A stretch of 64,000 bases of DNA from Actinomadura sp. NBRC 104425 (GCF_030269545.1 NZ_BSTN01000015.1:62001-126000), one strand, 5' to 3'. Shown: positions 25,261 to 34,355, counted from the stretch's first letter. The notes: generated by a model from the sequence alone, not told the origin. Translations and numbers: made by a program.

Positions 25261-25911
25261 TCAGGCGGCCTTCGGATGCGTTCCGTCACCGCCTGTGACC
25301 AGACGTCCTTCGTCCAGGACCCCGACGCGGTCGGCGCGACGCGCCTCGTCTATGGCGCGGGTGGCCGCCAGCACGGTCACCCCTTGGGCGGACAGGGCCC
25401 GCAGCACGCCCCAGACGCGTTCCCTCGGCGCGTCCCCAAGGTCCGCCGTGGGCTCGTCCAGGAACAGCACGTCGGAACGGGCCAGCAGGACCAGCGCCAC
25501 GTCCAGCAGGCGCCGCTCCCCCGGCGTGAGCCGCTCGAACGGCACATCCTCCAGCCCCGACAGGCCGGCCAGGCGCAGCGCCCCCGCCGCGGTGAGCGGG
25601 TCCAGTGTCCAGCGGCGCCAGGCGTCCACGACCTCCCCCACGGTCAGGCCGGGGAACAGGCCGCCGTCGCGCCACACCGTGCCCGCCCTCAGCGCGCCGC
25701 GCCGTTCGTAGGGGTCGATCCCGCAGACCCGCACCGTCCCCCCGGAAGGGCGGCGCAGCCCGGCGGCGGCCTCCAGCAGCGTGGTCTTGCCCGCCCCGTG
25801 ACGGCCCAGCAGCGCGTACACCTCGCCCCGGGCCACGGTGAACGAGACGTCCCGCACGGCGTCGCGGTCCCCGAAACGCACCCGCAGGTCGCGTACCTCG
25901 ATCACGTCCAT
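25261..25911 (-). CDS. Orphan ABC transporter ATP-binding protein
   Basis: A 216-aa single nucleotide-binding domain. Walker A is GRHGAGKTTLL and Walker B VLFLDEPTADLG. The signature loop reads LTPGERRLLDVALVL instead of LSGGQ, with only the second glycine kept, so ATPase competence is uncertain. The H-loop position after VTVLAATRAIDE also lacks the usual His. No permease gene is adjacent on either side. It lies 186 bp upstream of, and in the same direction as, the two-component pair, an arrangement common for drug or bacteriocin export loci. Here the permease may have been lost. Confidence 0.75.
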   Translation of the reverse strand: MDVIEVRDLRVRFGDRDAVRDVSFTVARGEVYALLGRHGAGKTTLLEAAAGLRRPSGGTVRVCGIDPYERRGALRAGTVWRDGGLFPGLTVGEVVDAWRRWTLDPLTAAGALRLAGLSGLEDVPFERLTPGERRLLDVALVLLARSDVLFLDEPTADLGDAPRERVWGVLRALSAQGVTVLAATRAIDEARRADRVGVLDEGRLVTGGDGTHPKAA

Positions 25912-26009
25912 GCGCCCATGCTGCCGAGCACGGGCACGGGGCGGGCAGTCACGGATGTCAGGAAACGCCCGTGACCTTCACACGGCCGCGCCATGACATT
26001 TGTCATCCA

Positions 26010-27173
26010 TCACGTCCGCGCGAGGAGATCGGGGCCGAGGTCGGCGGCCCTGGCGTGGCCCGAGAGCATCAGGGTCAGGTCCAGTTCGGCCAGCAGGCAG
26101 CGCAGCACGTGCGTGACGCCCGACTCGCCCCCGAGCGCGAGCCCGTACACGAAGGGGCGTCCCACCAGGACCGCCTTGGCGCCCAGGGCGAGCGCCTTGG
26201 CGATGTCGGCGCCGGTGCGCACGCCGCTGTCGAACAGCACCTCGGCCTGGCCGCGCACGGCCTCGACCACGGGCGGCAGGGCGTCCAGCGACGCCACCGC
26301 CCCGTCGACCTGTCGTCCGCCGTGGTTGGAGACGATCACGCCGTCCATGCCCGCGTCCACCGCGCGCCGCGCGTCGTCGGGGTGCTGGATGCCCTTGAGC
26401 GCGATCGGCCCGTGCCAGTGCTCGCGCAGGAACGCCAGGTCGTCCCAGGTCAGCGAGGGGTTACCGAAGTTGGCCGCCCAGTGCAGGAGCGCCGCGTCCC
26501 GATTGGCGTCGGTGACCGGCCCGCCGACCGCCTTCTGAAAGACCGGGTCGGTGAAGTAGTTGGCCACCCCGATGCCCCGCAGGAACGGCAGATACGCCTG
26601 GTCGAGGTCGCGGGGCCGCCACGCCAGCGCGAACGTGTCCAGCGTGACCACCAGCGCGGTGTACCCGGCGGCGGCCGCGCGCTCCAGGAAGCTGACGGCC
26701 AGCTCGCGGTCCTTGGGCCAGTACAGCTGGTACCAGCGCGGCCCGTCCCCGTTCGCCTGCGCGACCTCCTCGATCGAATACGACGAGGCGGTGCTCAGCA
26801 CGTACGGCAGCCCGGCCGCCGCCGCGGCCCGGGCCGCCGCCCGCTCGCCGTCCGGATGGAAGATCGACTGGACGCCGACCGGGGCCAGCGCCACCGGCGC
26901 GGGCATCGGCGTGCCCAGCACCCGCGCCGACAGGTCGCGCTCGGCCACGTCCCGCAGCATCCGCGGCACGATCCGCCACCGGTCGAACGCCTCCCGGTTG
27001 GCCCGCGCGGTCGCCTCGGTGCCGGCCGCCCCCGCCGCGTACCCGAACGCCGCGGCCGACAGGCGCCGCCCGGCCAGCGCCTCCAGCCTGGTCAGGTCGG
27101 TGGGCAGCTCGGGAACGACGTCGCCCAGGCCCTTGAGGTAGATCTCGTATTGGAAGTCGGCGGGCGAGCTCAT
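26010..27173 (-). CDS. FMN-dependent alpha-hydroxy-acid oxidase, lactate 2-monooxygenase type
   Basis: A 387-aa TIM-barrel flavoenzyme. The active-site His-Arg pair is in SNHGGRQVDG; the FMN phosphate sites are FDSGVRTGADIAKALALGA and VGRPFVYGLALGG. PVALAPVGVQ and STASSYSIEEVA are the usual FMN-contact strands. The sequence style (VPELPTDLTRLE; RWYQLYWPKDRELAVSFLERA) is of the lactate 2-monooxygenase subgroup, which converts lactate and oxygen to acetate, carbon dioxide and water. Glycolate or another 2-hydroxy acid cannot be excluded. The ATG at 27173 gives MSSPADFQYEIYLKGL, the family start. It is divergent from parC. Confidence 0.85.
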   Translation of the reverse strand: MSSPADFQYEIYLKGLGDVVPELPTDLTRLEALAGRRLSAAAFGYAAGAAGTEATARANREAFDRWRIVPRMLRDVAERDLSARVLGTPMPAPVALAPVGVQSIFHPDGERAAARAAAAAGLPYVLSTASSYSIEEVAQANGDGPRWYQLYWPKDRELAVSFLERAAAAGYTALVVTLDTFALAWRPRDLDQAYLPFLRGIGVANYFTDPVFQKAVGGPVTDANRDAALLHWAANFGNPSLTWDDLAFLREHWHGPIALKGIQHPDDARRAVDAGMDGVIVSNHGGRQVDGAVASLDALPPVVEAVRGQAEVLFDSGVRTGADIAKALALGAKAVLVGRPFVYGLALGGESGVTHVLRCLLAELDLTLMLSGHARAADLGPDLLART

Positions 27174-27351
27174 GCCCGCCTCCCGCCGGCCTGCGGCACC
27201 CGCCCGGCGGCTGCCGCGCCCGCCGACCGGGCGGCGCCGCGCCCCTCCGGCTCGCTCATTCGCCCTCCTCGGACCCGTCCGGACCGCGGCGCCCGCCGCC
27301 GCGGAGCCGTCCGGTACGAATCTGTCTGTGGGACCGGCAACAATGTTCCAC

Positions 27352-29811
27352 ATGGCACGACGCGGATCCCAAGCCCCACCGCCGCCCGACTTCGAGGAGA
27401 ACATCGTCGACGTCGACGTCTCCGAGGAGATGCGCGGCAGCTACCTTGAGTACGCCTACTCGGTGATCTACCAGCGGGCGCTGCCGGACGCGCGCGACGG
27501 GCTCAAGCCCGTGCAGCGCCGCATCCTGTACTCGATGAACGAGATGGGCCTGCGTCCCGACCGCGGCCACGTCAAGTGCGCCCGCGTCGTCGGCGAGGTC
27601 ATGGGCAAGCTGCATCCGCACGGCGACAGCGCCATCTACGACGCCATGGTGCGCATGGCCCAGCGCTGGGCGATGCGCATGCCGCTGGTGGACGGCCACG
27701 GCAACTTCGGCTCCCTCGGCGGCGACGACATGCCCGCCGCCATGCGGTACACCGAGGCCCGCATGTCCCGCGAGGCCATGCTGATGGTCTCCTCGATCGA
27801 CGAGGGCACCGTCGACTTCCGGCCCAACTACGACGGGCAGGAGACCGAGCCGGAGGTGCTGCCCGCCGCGTTTCCGAACCTGCTGGTCAACGGGGCGTCC
27901 GGGATCGCGGTCGGGATGGCCACCAACATGGCCCCGCACAACCTCGGGGAGGTGATCGCCGCCGCCCGGCACCTGATCGCCAACCCCGACGCCGACCTGG
28001 ACGAGCTGATGCGCTTCGTGCCCGGCCCCGACCTGCCCACCGGCGGCAAGATCGTCGGGCTGGACGGCATCCGCGACGCCTACGCCACCGGCCGCGGCAC
28101 GTTCCGCACCCGCGCCACCGCGCACATCGAGAACGTCACCCCCCGCCGCAAGGGCATCGTCGTCACCGAGCTGCCGTACGCGGTCGGCCCCGAACGCGTC
28201 AAGGCCAAGATCAAGGACCTGGTCAACGCCAAGAAGCTGCAGGGCATCGCCGACCTGAAGGACCTGACCGACCGCACCACCGGGCTGCGGCTGGTCATCG
28301 AGGTCAAAAACGGCTTCCACCCGGAGGCCGTGCTGGAGGAGCTCTACCGGCTCACCCCGATGGAGGAGACCTTCGGCATCAACAACGTGGCGCTGGTGGA
28401 CGGCCAGCCCCGCACCCTCGGCCTGCGCGACCTGCTGCAGGTCTACATCGACCACCGCATCGACGTGGTGCGCCGCCGCTCGGAGCACCGCCGCGCCAAG
28501 CGCGCGGACCGGCTGCACCTGGTCGACGGCCTGCTGGTCGCGCTGCTCAACATCGACGAGGTCATCCAGGTCATCCGCGGCAGCGACGACTCCGCGCAGG
28601 CCAAGCAGCGCCTGATGCAGATCTTCGAGCTGTCGGAGGTCCAGGCGCAGTACATCCTCGACACGCCGCTGCGCCGCCTGACCCGCTACGACCGGCTGGA
28701 GCTGGAGAAGGAGAAGGAGCAGCTGGCCCGCGAGATCGCCGAGCTGACCGAGATCCTGGAGTCGGAGGCCAAGCTGCGCGGCGTGGTCTCCGACGAGCTC
28801 GCCGAGGTCGCCGCCGAGTACGCCACGCCGCGCCGCACCGTCCTGCTGGAGTCGTCCGGCCAGACCGCCGCGGCCGCCGTGCCGCTGGAGGTCCCCGACG
28901 ACCCCTGCCTGGTGCTGATGTCGTCCACCGGCCTGCTCGCCCGCACCGCCACCGCCGACCCGCTGCCCGCCGAGGGCGACCGGGGGCCGCACGACGTGCT
29001 GGCGTCGGTCGTCCGCACGTCGGCGCGCGGCCAGATCGGCGCGGTCACCTCGGCCGGGCGGATGATCCGCATCGAGGTCATCGACCTGCCGCTGCTGCCA
29101 CCGACGGCCACCGCGCCGTCCCTGGCCGGAGGCGCCCCCATCGACGAGTACATCGCCCTGGAGGACGACGAGAAGGTCGTCGGCCTGGGCGCCATCACCG
29201 ACTCCGGCCCCGGTCTCGCCCTGGGCACCGAGCAGGGCGTGGTCAAAAGGGTCGTCCCCGACTTCCCCAACCGCGACGACTTCGAGGTGATCGGTCTGAA
29301 GGAGGGCGACCGCGTGGTGGGCGCCGTCCAACTGACCTCCGAGGACCAGGACCTGGTCTTCATCACCACCGACGCCCAGCTGCTGCACTACGGCGCCGCC
29401 AACGTCCGCCCCCAGGGCCGCCCGGCGGGGGGCATGGCGGGCATCAAGCTGTCCGCCGGGGCGCGCGTCCTGTGGTTCGGCGCCGTCGACCCGTCCCGGG
29501 AGAACCGCGTGGTGACGGTCTCCGGCTCCTCCACGGCCCTGCCCGGCACCCAGACCGGCGCGGTGAAGGTCTCCGACTACGCCGACTTCCCGGCCAAGGG
29601 CCGCGCCACCGGCGGCGTCCGCTCCCACCGGTTCCTCAAGGGCGAGGACGCCCTGATCCTGGCCTGGGCGGGCCCGGCCCCCGTCCGCGCCGCGTCGTCC
29701 ACGGGCAAGCCGCTGGCGCTGCCCACCGAACTGGGCCGCCGCGACGGCTCGGGTGAGAAGCTCGGCACCCCCATAGCGGCCGTGGGCGGTCCTCTGGCGT
29801 CCGAGGCGTGA
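27352..29811 (+). CDS. parC: DNA topoisomerase IV subunit A
   Basis: An 819-aa type IIA topoisomerase A subunit. The N-terminal breakage-reunion domain has SYLEYAYSVIYQRALPDARD and the catalytic Tyr133 in AMRYTEARMS, which forms the 5'-phosphotyrosyl link to DNA. The quinolone-resistance region is HPHGDSAIYDAMVRMAQ. The C-terminal ~330 residues are beta-pinwheel blades. It lacks the QRRGGKG GyrA box, supporting topo IV. The ATG at 27352 (MARRGSQAPPPP) is preferred over one at 27343. Its partner parE lies 11 kb downstream on the other strand, an arrangement I recall around hrdB in actinomycetes. Confidence 0.93.
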   Translation: MARRGSQAPPPPDFEENIVDVDVSEEMRGSYLEYAYSVIYQRALPDARDGLKPVQRRILYSMNEMGLRPDRGHVKCARVVGEVMGKLHPHGDSAIYDAMVRMAQRWAMRMPLVDGHGNFGSLGGDDMPAAMRYTEARMSREAMLMVSSIDEGTVDFRPNYDGQETEPEVLPAAFPNLLVNGASGIAVGMATNMAPHNLGEVIAAARHLIANPDADLDELMRFVPGPDLPTGGKIVGLDGIRDAYATGRGTFRTRATAHIENVTPRRKGIVVTELPYAVGPERVKAKIKDLVNAKKLQGIADLKDLTDRTTGLRLVIEVKNGFHPEAVLEELYRLTPMEETFGINNVALVDGQPRTLGLRDLLQVYIDHRIDVVRRRSEHRRAKRADRLHLVDGLLVALLNIDEVIQVIRGSDDSAQAKQRLMQIFELSEVQAQYILDTPLRRLTRYDRLELEKEKEQLAREIAELTEILESEAKLRGVVSDELAEVAAEYATPRRTVLLESSGQTAAAAVPLEVPDDPCLVLMSSTGLLARTATADPLPAEGDRGPHDVLASVVRTSARGQIGAVTSAGRMIRIEVIDLPLLPPTATAPSLAGGAPIDEYIALEDDEKVVGLGAITDSGPGLALGTEQGVVKRVVPDFPNRDDFEVIGLKEGDRVVGAVQLTSEDQDLVFITTDAQLLHYGAANVRPQGRPAGGMAGIKLSAGARVLWFGAVDPSRENRVVTVSGSSTALPGTQTGAVKVSDYADFPAKGRATGGVRSHRFLKGEDALILAWAGPAPVRAASSTGKPLALPTELGRRDGSGEKLGTPIAAVGGPLASEA

Positions 29812-29818
29812 CAGTGTC

Positions 29819-29858
29819 GTGCGGGCGCGCTGCGGGTTCTCCCAGGCCGCGCCCGCAC
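29819..29858 (+). terminator. Terminator hairpin after parC
   Basis: Perfect 11-bp arms GTGCGGGCGCG (29819-29829) and CGCGCCCGCAC (29848-29858) with an 18-nt loop that can itself pair partly. It begins 7 nt after the parC stop. No T-run is present. Confidence 0.65.
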
Positions 29859-29891
29859 GGCGGCGCCCGAGCGCCCAGGGTGAGCAGTCGG

Positions 29892-30040
29892 TCAGGCCGC
29901 CGGGGCGGGGCGTTTCTGGACGACCCACTGATTGTCGTCGGGGTCACTGAAGAAGATCATCGTGCTCCAGGGCTTGTCGCCGCGTCCCGGGCGCCGCTCC
30001 CCGTCCTCGATGTGCCGCGCCGATGTTCGAGCCGGTCGAT
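29892..30040 (-). pseudogene. C-terminal fragment of a VOC/glyoxalase-family protein
   Basis: The minus strand reads ARHIEDGERRPGRGDKPWST followed by MIFFSDPDDNQWVVQKR and a stop at 29892. This is the last beta strand of vicinal-oxygen-chelate proteins, where FSDPDGNxWxVQE is typical. Nothing upstream encodes the earlier beta-alpha-beta modules: the frame runs into the leader of the patatin gene. It is therefore a truncated remnant. The surrounding 29859-30148 holds no other gene. Confidence 0.55.
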
Positions 30041-30148
30041 CCGGCACGTTGCGGGGCCGGCGGGGCGGCCGTGTCGAAGACGGGCGGGCGGCTCCAGCAC
30101 CCGCGAGACGAGGAATACTCAGCGGTGTTCGACGAATGGAGGACGGCC

Positions 30149-30979
30149 ATGACCGAGGCGCTGGTGCTGGGCGGCGGAGGTGTCGGCGGAATCGCCTGGA
30201 TCACCGGTGTGCTCGCGGGGCTGGCCGACGCGGGGCAGGACGTCACCGGCGCCGATGTGATCGTGGGGACGTCCGCGGGCTCGACCGTCGCGGCGCAGCT
30301 GGGCAGCGGTCTGAGCCTGGCCGAGCTGTACGCCCGGCAGGTCGCGCCGGAACTGCAGTCCGCCGAGCTCATGGCCGAGCTGGACGTGGAGAAGTTCGGC
30401 GCCGACTTCGCCGCCCTGCTGCGCGACGCGGGCACCGTCGCGGAGATCCGGCGGGCGGTGGGCGGGTACGCGCTGAAGGCCGCCACCGTGCCGGAGGCGG
30501 AGCGGCGGGCGGTGATCGAGTCGCGGCTGCCGTCCCACGCGTGGCCGGAGCGCACGTTGAAGATCGTCGCGGTGGACGCCCAGACCGGTGAGCCGCGGGT
30601 GTTCGACAACGCCTCGGGCGTGGACCTGGTCGACGCCGTCGCGGCGAGCTGCGCCGTGCCCGGCGTGTGGCCGCCGGTGACGATCGGCGGGCGCCGGTAC
30701 ATGGACGGCGGCATCCGCTCCGCCGCCAACGCCGACTACGCCGCCGGGGCGTCCCGGGTCGTGGTGCTCGCCCCGCTCGGCGGCGTCGAACTGGTCCCGA
30801 CCGACAGGCCGCTGGACCGGACCGTCGAGGAGCTGCGCGCGAGCGGCGCCGAGGTCGCGGTCATCGAACCGGACGAGGCGTCGCGGACGGCCATCGGCCC
30901 GAATCCGCTCGACCCGTCCACCCGCAAGCCGGCCGCCGAGGCGGGCCGCGCCCAGGGCCGCGCGCTGAAGCTGCGATGA
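30149..30979 (+). CDS. Patatin-like phospholipase family protein
   Basis: A 276-aa acyl hydrolase with the patatin Ser-Asp dyad: the glycine-rich oxyanion motif LGGGGVGGIAWITG, nucleophile Ser42 in VGTSAGS and Asp186 in MDGGIRS. It would hydrolyse acyl ester bonds of membrane lipids; the substrate is unknown. No signal peptide or transmembrane segment is visible, so it is cytoplasmic or peripherally bound. GGAGG stands 7 nt before the ATG at 30149; the frame is open to 30023, but codon use and ribosome site favour the internal ATG. It appears to be a single-gene unit. Confidence 0.87.
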   Translation: MTEALVLGGGGVGGIAWITGVLAGLADAGQDVTGADVIVGTSAGSTVAAQLGSGLSLAELYARQVAPELQSAELMAELDVEKFGADFAALLRDAGTVAEIRRAVGGYALKAATVPEAERRAVIESRLPSHAWPERTLKIVAVDAQTGEPRVFDNASGVDLVDAVAASCAVPGVWPPVTIGGRRYMDGGIRSAANADYAAGASRVVVLAPLGGVELVPTDRPLDRTVEELRASGAEVAVIEPDEASRTAIGPNPLDPSTRKPAAEAGRAQGRALKLR

Positions 30980-31191
30980 CGCACCCGCGGGAACCGTCTG
31001 TCGAAGCGATTCCATCGGTCGGCCCGTCGTGATCGCCGTTGTCCGCAGACCGTGGGGCGCACACGGCGTGATGCTCGTGATGCCCTCCGGGTGTATCCCA
31101 CGCTGCGCGACCTGGAACGCTGGGTATGCGCGGCTTCTCCTGGCACGCCCCCGCCAGGGCCGCGTCTTGCCGATCTTCGAAGGAGGACTGC

Positions 31192-31719
31192 ATGGCCGTC
31201 TACGCGCTCGGCGACCGGGTGCCCGTCATCCACGAGACCGCCTACGTGCATCCGGACGCGGTGGTGATCGGTGCGGTGACGCTGGGTCCGGAGTCGTCCG
31301 TCTGGCCGAACGCGGTGCTGCGCGGCGACTACGGCCGCATTGAGGTGGGAGCCCGCACTTCCGTCCAGGACGGCACGGTGCTGCACACGACCGAGGAATG
31401 GCCCACGCTGATCGGCGCCGACTGCGTCGTCGGCCACAACGTGCACGCCGAGGGCTGCACGGTCGAGGACCGCTGCCTGATCGGCTCCGGCTCGGTCGTC
31501 CTCAACCGCGCCCGGATCGGCACCGGCTCCATCGTCGGCGCCTCCGCCCTGGTCCCCGAGGACCTGCAGGTGCCGCCGGCCTCCATGGCGCTGGGCGTCC
31601 CCGCCCGCGTCCGCCCGATGGGCGAGCAGACCCGCCATGCGGACTGGCTGGACGAAGCGGTGCAGCTCTACGTGCGCAACGCCCGCGACTACCGCAAGAA
31701 CCTCCGTCGCCTCGACTGA
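31192..31719 (+). CDS. Gamma-class carbonic anhydrase-like hexapeptide-repeat protein
   Basis: A 175-aa left-handed beta-helix protein built of hexapeptide repeats (for example VVIGAVTLGPESSVWPNAVLRGDYGRIEVG). The zinc ligands of the gamma-carbonic-anhydrase family appear as His in TVLHTTEEW and the two His of VVGHNVHAEGC. These proteins either hydrate CO2 or are inactive homologues of YrdA/CaiE type; activity is not predictable. A perfect AAGGAGG lies 6 nt before the ATG at 31192. It stands alone, 212 bp after the patatin gene. Confidence 0.88.
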   Translation: MAVYALGDRVPVIHETAYVHPDAVVIGAVTLGPESSVWPNAVLRGDYGRIEVGARTSVQDGTVLHTTEEWPTLIGADCVVGHNVHAEGCTVEDRCLIGSGSVVLNRARIGTGSIVGASALVPEDLQVPPASMALGVPARVRPMGEQTRHADWLDEAVQLYVRNARDYRKNLRRLD

Positions 31720-31794
31720 AACCACCGGCCGACGGCGGGCCCGCACCAGCGGCGATGTCCAGCCTCCAGGCCTCCAGCGCTCGACGGTGCGGGC

Positions 31795-32148
31795 CTACTG
31801 CGCGGCCTCCATATGGCCGTCCAGGTAATCGATCAAGCGACTCTCGCTGTTCAACAGCCGCTCCCGGTGTTCGGGCGGCAGGGCGGCCAGCGCGTCGGGA
31901 AGCGCTCTATCGCGCGGCACGTGGACCATCGCGCCGGTGTAGACGCGGCAGCCGGGGCACCACGAGAGCCCGATGCACCGTTCATAGTGCGGAGAGTCGG
32001 CCGGGTAGATGCGGTAGGTGTACGAGCGCACGGCCGTCCGACATGCGGTGCAGATCCAGTGCCCTTGGTCTTGGACGGTGTCCCATCTGCTGACCTTGCG
32101 CCAGCGCTGCGGGTGGGATGGTTTGCTTCGATGCGCCATGAGAGGCAT
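31795..32148 (-). CDS. Conserved hypothetical protein with zinc-ribbon-like cysteines
   Basis: A 117-aa protein. Two CxxC pairs (HWICTACRTAV and GLSWCPGCRVYTG, ~35 residues apart) with an added Cys in YERCIGL suggest a zinc ribbon. The middle RSYTYRIYPADSPHYERC is the conserved core of a protein I recall from accessory regions of actinomycetes; its function is unknown. The C-terminus is helical (ALPDALAALPPEHRERLLN). The ATG at 32148 has GGGGG upstream. The frame is open to 32460, so a longer 221-aa form is possible, but the added part has no recognisable features. Third-position GC bias is weaker here than in flanking genes. Confidence 0.65.
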   Translation of the reverse strand: MPLMAHRSKPSHPQRWRKVSRWDTVQDQGHWICTACRTAVRSYTYRIYPADSPHYERCIGLSWCPGCRVYTGAMVHVPRDRALPDALAALPPEHRERLLNSESRLIDYLDGHMEAAQ

Positions 32149-32556
32149 CGTCCCCCAGCCGTCCATGCCCCCGACATGGTCCTGGCAGGCTCGCGCACAC
32201 GAAAGGTTGTCAGACACCGCGAGTTGGCAGCAGTAGGCAAGATTTGCGATGCGGTCGGTGGAAGGCATTCGGCCACGCCACCGTGCGTCCGGCTGCACGG
32301 CAGGAGCCGGGCTGTCAGCCTTCTGTGCCGGCGGCGCAGGCGGTGCCGGCTCCCAGGGGCGCAAGGCGTCGACCCGGACGATCGCGCAGCGCAAGCAGTC
32401 CAGTTCCGCACACGATTCAATGGATGCGAGCCTGCGTCTGCTCAATCCGCACAGCCTCATCCTGTAGGGAGTGAGAATCGAGTCGGCACCGCGTGCCCGA
32501 TCACCCTTCCTCCGGACGCCCCGCCAAGCGCGGCCATGCCCGATTGACAGGCAGCC
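32149..32556. other. Gap in accessory patch, no supported gene
   Basis: This 408-bp stretch shows lower GC bias than its neighbours. Several short open frames exist on both strands, including the upstream extension of the 31795-32148 gene, but none has both a ribosome binding site and recognisable content. It may be decayed coding sequence. Confidence 0.45.
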
Positions 32557-32856
32557 TTATTCAGCGCCGAAGGCCGCTCCCAAGGGGGGCACTTCCTCGG
32601 GAGTTCGACGGAGGGCTTCCTCAACCGATGCGATCAAGTCACGCATGGCGGAACGCAACCGTCTGTGCTGGTCGAGCAGTTCGCTTTCGAAGACGACCGC
32701 CGCTCCGCCCTTGTCACCGACCCATACATGACGGCTCGCCATCTGCTTGATCGGCTCGTCCAGCGCGTGTTCCACCATGTCAGCGTCCCGCCGCAAATTG
32801 CGCAGAAGTTCCTGCAGCTCCCGATACTTCGGATTCGGAACCATACCCGGGGCCAT
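32557..32856 (-). CDS. Small helical protein with VWVGxKG motif (WXG-like)
   Basis: A 99-aa protein predicted to be almost entirely alpha-helical: KYRELQELLRNLRRDADMVE, a turn with HVWVGDKGGA, then LLDQHRRLRSAMRDLIASVE. Two helices around a W-x-G-like turn are reminiscent of the WXG100/ESX-helper fold, and I recall similar proteins beside the large protein encoded at 33195-34355. GGAGGAAG stands 4 nt before the ATG at 32856. It shares the region with a truncated lipoprotein and a truncated large protein. Secretion or a partner role is inference only. Confidence 0.65.
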   Translation of the reverse strand: MAPGMVPNPKYRELQELLRNLRRDADMVEHALDEPIKQMASRHVWVGDKGGAAVVFESELLDQHRRLRSAMRDLIASVEEALRRTPEEVPPLGAAFGAE

Positions 32857-32936
32857 GATCTTCCTCCTGCGCAGTGGCGGAGACCGGAAAACAACGGCAT
32901 TCTAAAGGCGGAAGGTGCTGCAGCGCCCGGCCAAAG

Positions 32937-33166
32937 ATGCGGATGAGCGGCATGTGTGGACGTTGGCACCATGTCACCGCCCTTGCATTGACAGCCGCAC
33001 TCATCACATCCTTCTGTGGCGACACAGAACCCGAAGGCCCCACCGTCGTCGAGGCCGAACAGACCCTCGAGTCCCACATCAACAAGCTCGTTGGTACGGG
33101 TGCAGGGAACGTCCGCCACGTGAAGGTTATTGATCCTGGCGGGCCTCCTTGCGCTCATTCTCCCAA
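32937..33166 (+). pseudogene. Truncated lipoprotein gene
   Basis: From the ATG at 32937 the frame encodes a signal-like segment (HHVTALALTAALITSFCGD) with a cysteine at a degenerate lipobox, then AEQTLESHINKLVGTGAGN and VRHVKVIDPGG. This matches my memory of ~150-190-aa actinobacterial lipoproteins that continue (KD)xPCG...RTF and are found beside WXG-like genes. Here the similarity stops at ~33166. The frame then runs antisense through the 33195-34355 gene, so the C-terminal two thirds are missing. The residue before the Cys is Phe, unusual for a lipobox. Confidence 0.5.
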
Positions 33167-33194
33167 CTCGCCGCACAGTCAGCAGCCTTCTTCA

Positions 33195-34355
33195 TCATTC
33201 CAGCATGGCGCCCTCGGCGATCTCGGTGTCATACGCGCCGGCGATCTGCGACATGGGGATCTGCATGCCGTCGGGCACCTTGTCCTTGAGCGTGGTCATG
33301 ACCGTGAATGCGAAGCGTCCGGCCTCCCGGGAGTGGGCGCCGTCCTTCTCGTCATACGAGCCGGACCCCGCCGCAAGCGCCCGGCCGAACTGCTCGACGG
33401 CCTGCCGGTCGAAGACCGAGAGCCGGGTGAACGTGGAGATCACGTGCCCGAGCTCAGGCTTGGACGGCAACAGGTACGAGCCCGATTTGCTGGGCGGGCG
33501 CGGGTTCGCCTCGGCCGTCCCCTGGAAGGCGAGGCGGGCGGCGGCGGGATTGTTGCTCAGTGCCCGAAGCATTTCCCGGATGCTCTCCCAGTCGGTGCCG
33601 GTGAGGTCGCTTCGGGCGGCGAGCCCCGAGGACAGCTGGCGGTAGGCCGGGTCGAGCGCGTGGAGCCGGGCGAGGGAGGCCAGCCATTCGGGCGGGAAGG
33701 TGCCGTAGGCGACCAGAGCGGCCACGCCTTGTCGCTCTTCCCTCAACAGCTTGGTCTCGAACATCGCCTTGGCGACGGTGTTGAATCCCGGCACGTCCAT
33801 TCCGCCGGAGACGGCGCTGCCGAACGCCTGGCTGGTCTCCTGTAGCTGGCGGTTCGTGTGCTCTTCACGTCCGTACTTCTTGATGAGTGAGGGAAGGCGG
33901 CGGGTCGGTTCGGGGCCGAGGGCCGCAAAGAAGGCGGCGGCGTAGTCGGCATCGAAACGGTGCATGCCGAGTTCGTTGAGAGCGTCGTGATAGGCACCGT
34001 CGTCCGGTCGGGTGCTCTTGATGAGGGCGGCGAGGATGGCGCCCTGGCGGCGGGCCTCGGCCGGGGAGAGGACGAGCGACTCGTCGACTGAGGCGAAGCC
34101 CCGTGCGGAGCCGTCGTCGCGCGCGACGGCGAGATCCTTGCGGCGGGTGAGCAGGGGCAGTTGCTCGTCGATCCACGCGCACACGCGGTCGACGTTCGAC
34201 AGCGGGGAGACGTCCACGCCCAGCGCGGGCAGCCGAGACCGGTAGGACGCCAGCGCGCCCGCGATGTCGTCGCGGCCGCGCTGGAACTCTTCGATCATTT
34301 CGGCCATCAGGTCAGGGTTGACGCCGCTGAATCCCGGTGGGAAGGGAGTGCCCAT
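33195..34355 (-). CDS. C-terminally truncated large actinobacterial hypothetical protein (WXG-associated)
   Basis: A 386-aa mostly helical protein starting MGTPFPPGFSGVNPDLMAEM. The N-terminal helical hairpin (IEEFQRGRDDIAGALASYRSRLPALGVD) resembles the LXG/WXG-type start of ESX-associated proteins. The remainder is helical with repeated AFFAALGPEPTRRLPSLI-type segments. From memory, relatives are ~700-800 aa and continue after IAGAYDTEIAEGA. Here a stop follows two codons later (GAMLE-stop), next to the broken lipoprotein gene, so the C-terminal half appears lost. It may no longer function. A sigma-70-like promoter lies at 34604-34632 on the same strand. Confidence 0.6.
   Translation of the reverse strand: MGTPFPPGFSGVNPDLMAEMIEEFQRGRDDIAGALASYRSRLPALGVDVSPLSNVDRVCAWIDEQLPLLTRRKDLAVARDDGSARGFASVDESLVLSPAEARRQGAILAALIKSTRPDDGAYHDALNELGMHRFDADYAAAFFAALGPEPTRRLPSLIKKYGREEHTNRQLQETSQAFGSAVSGGMDVPGFNTVAKAMFETKLLREERQGVAALVAYGTFPPEWLASLARLHALDPAYRQLSSGLAARSDLTGTDWESIREMLRALSNNPAAARLAFQGTAEANPRPPSKSGSYLLPSKPELGHVISTFTRLSVFDRQAVEQFGRALAAGSGSYDEKDGAHSREAGRFAFTVMTTLKDKVPDGMQIPMSQIAGAYDTEIAEGAMLE

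Noticed and set aside
27256..29928. 890-aa minus-strand frame opposite parC
   Set aside because: Antisense of a clear parC gene; low-complexity Gly/Ala/Val/Gln composition and no start signal.
33195..33845. Continuation of the plus-strand lipoprotein frame to 33845
   Set aside because: Beyond ~33166 the translation is antisense to the minus-strand protein and loses lipoprotein character.
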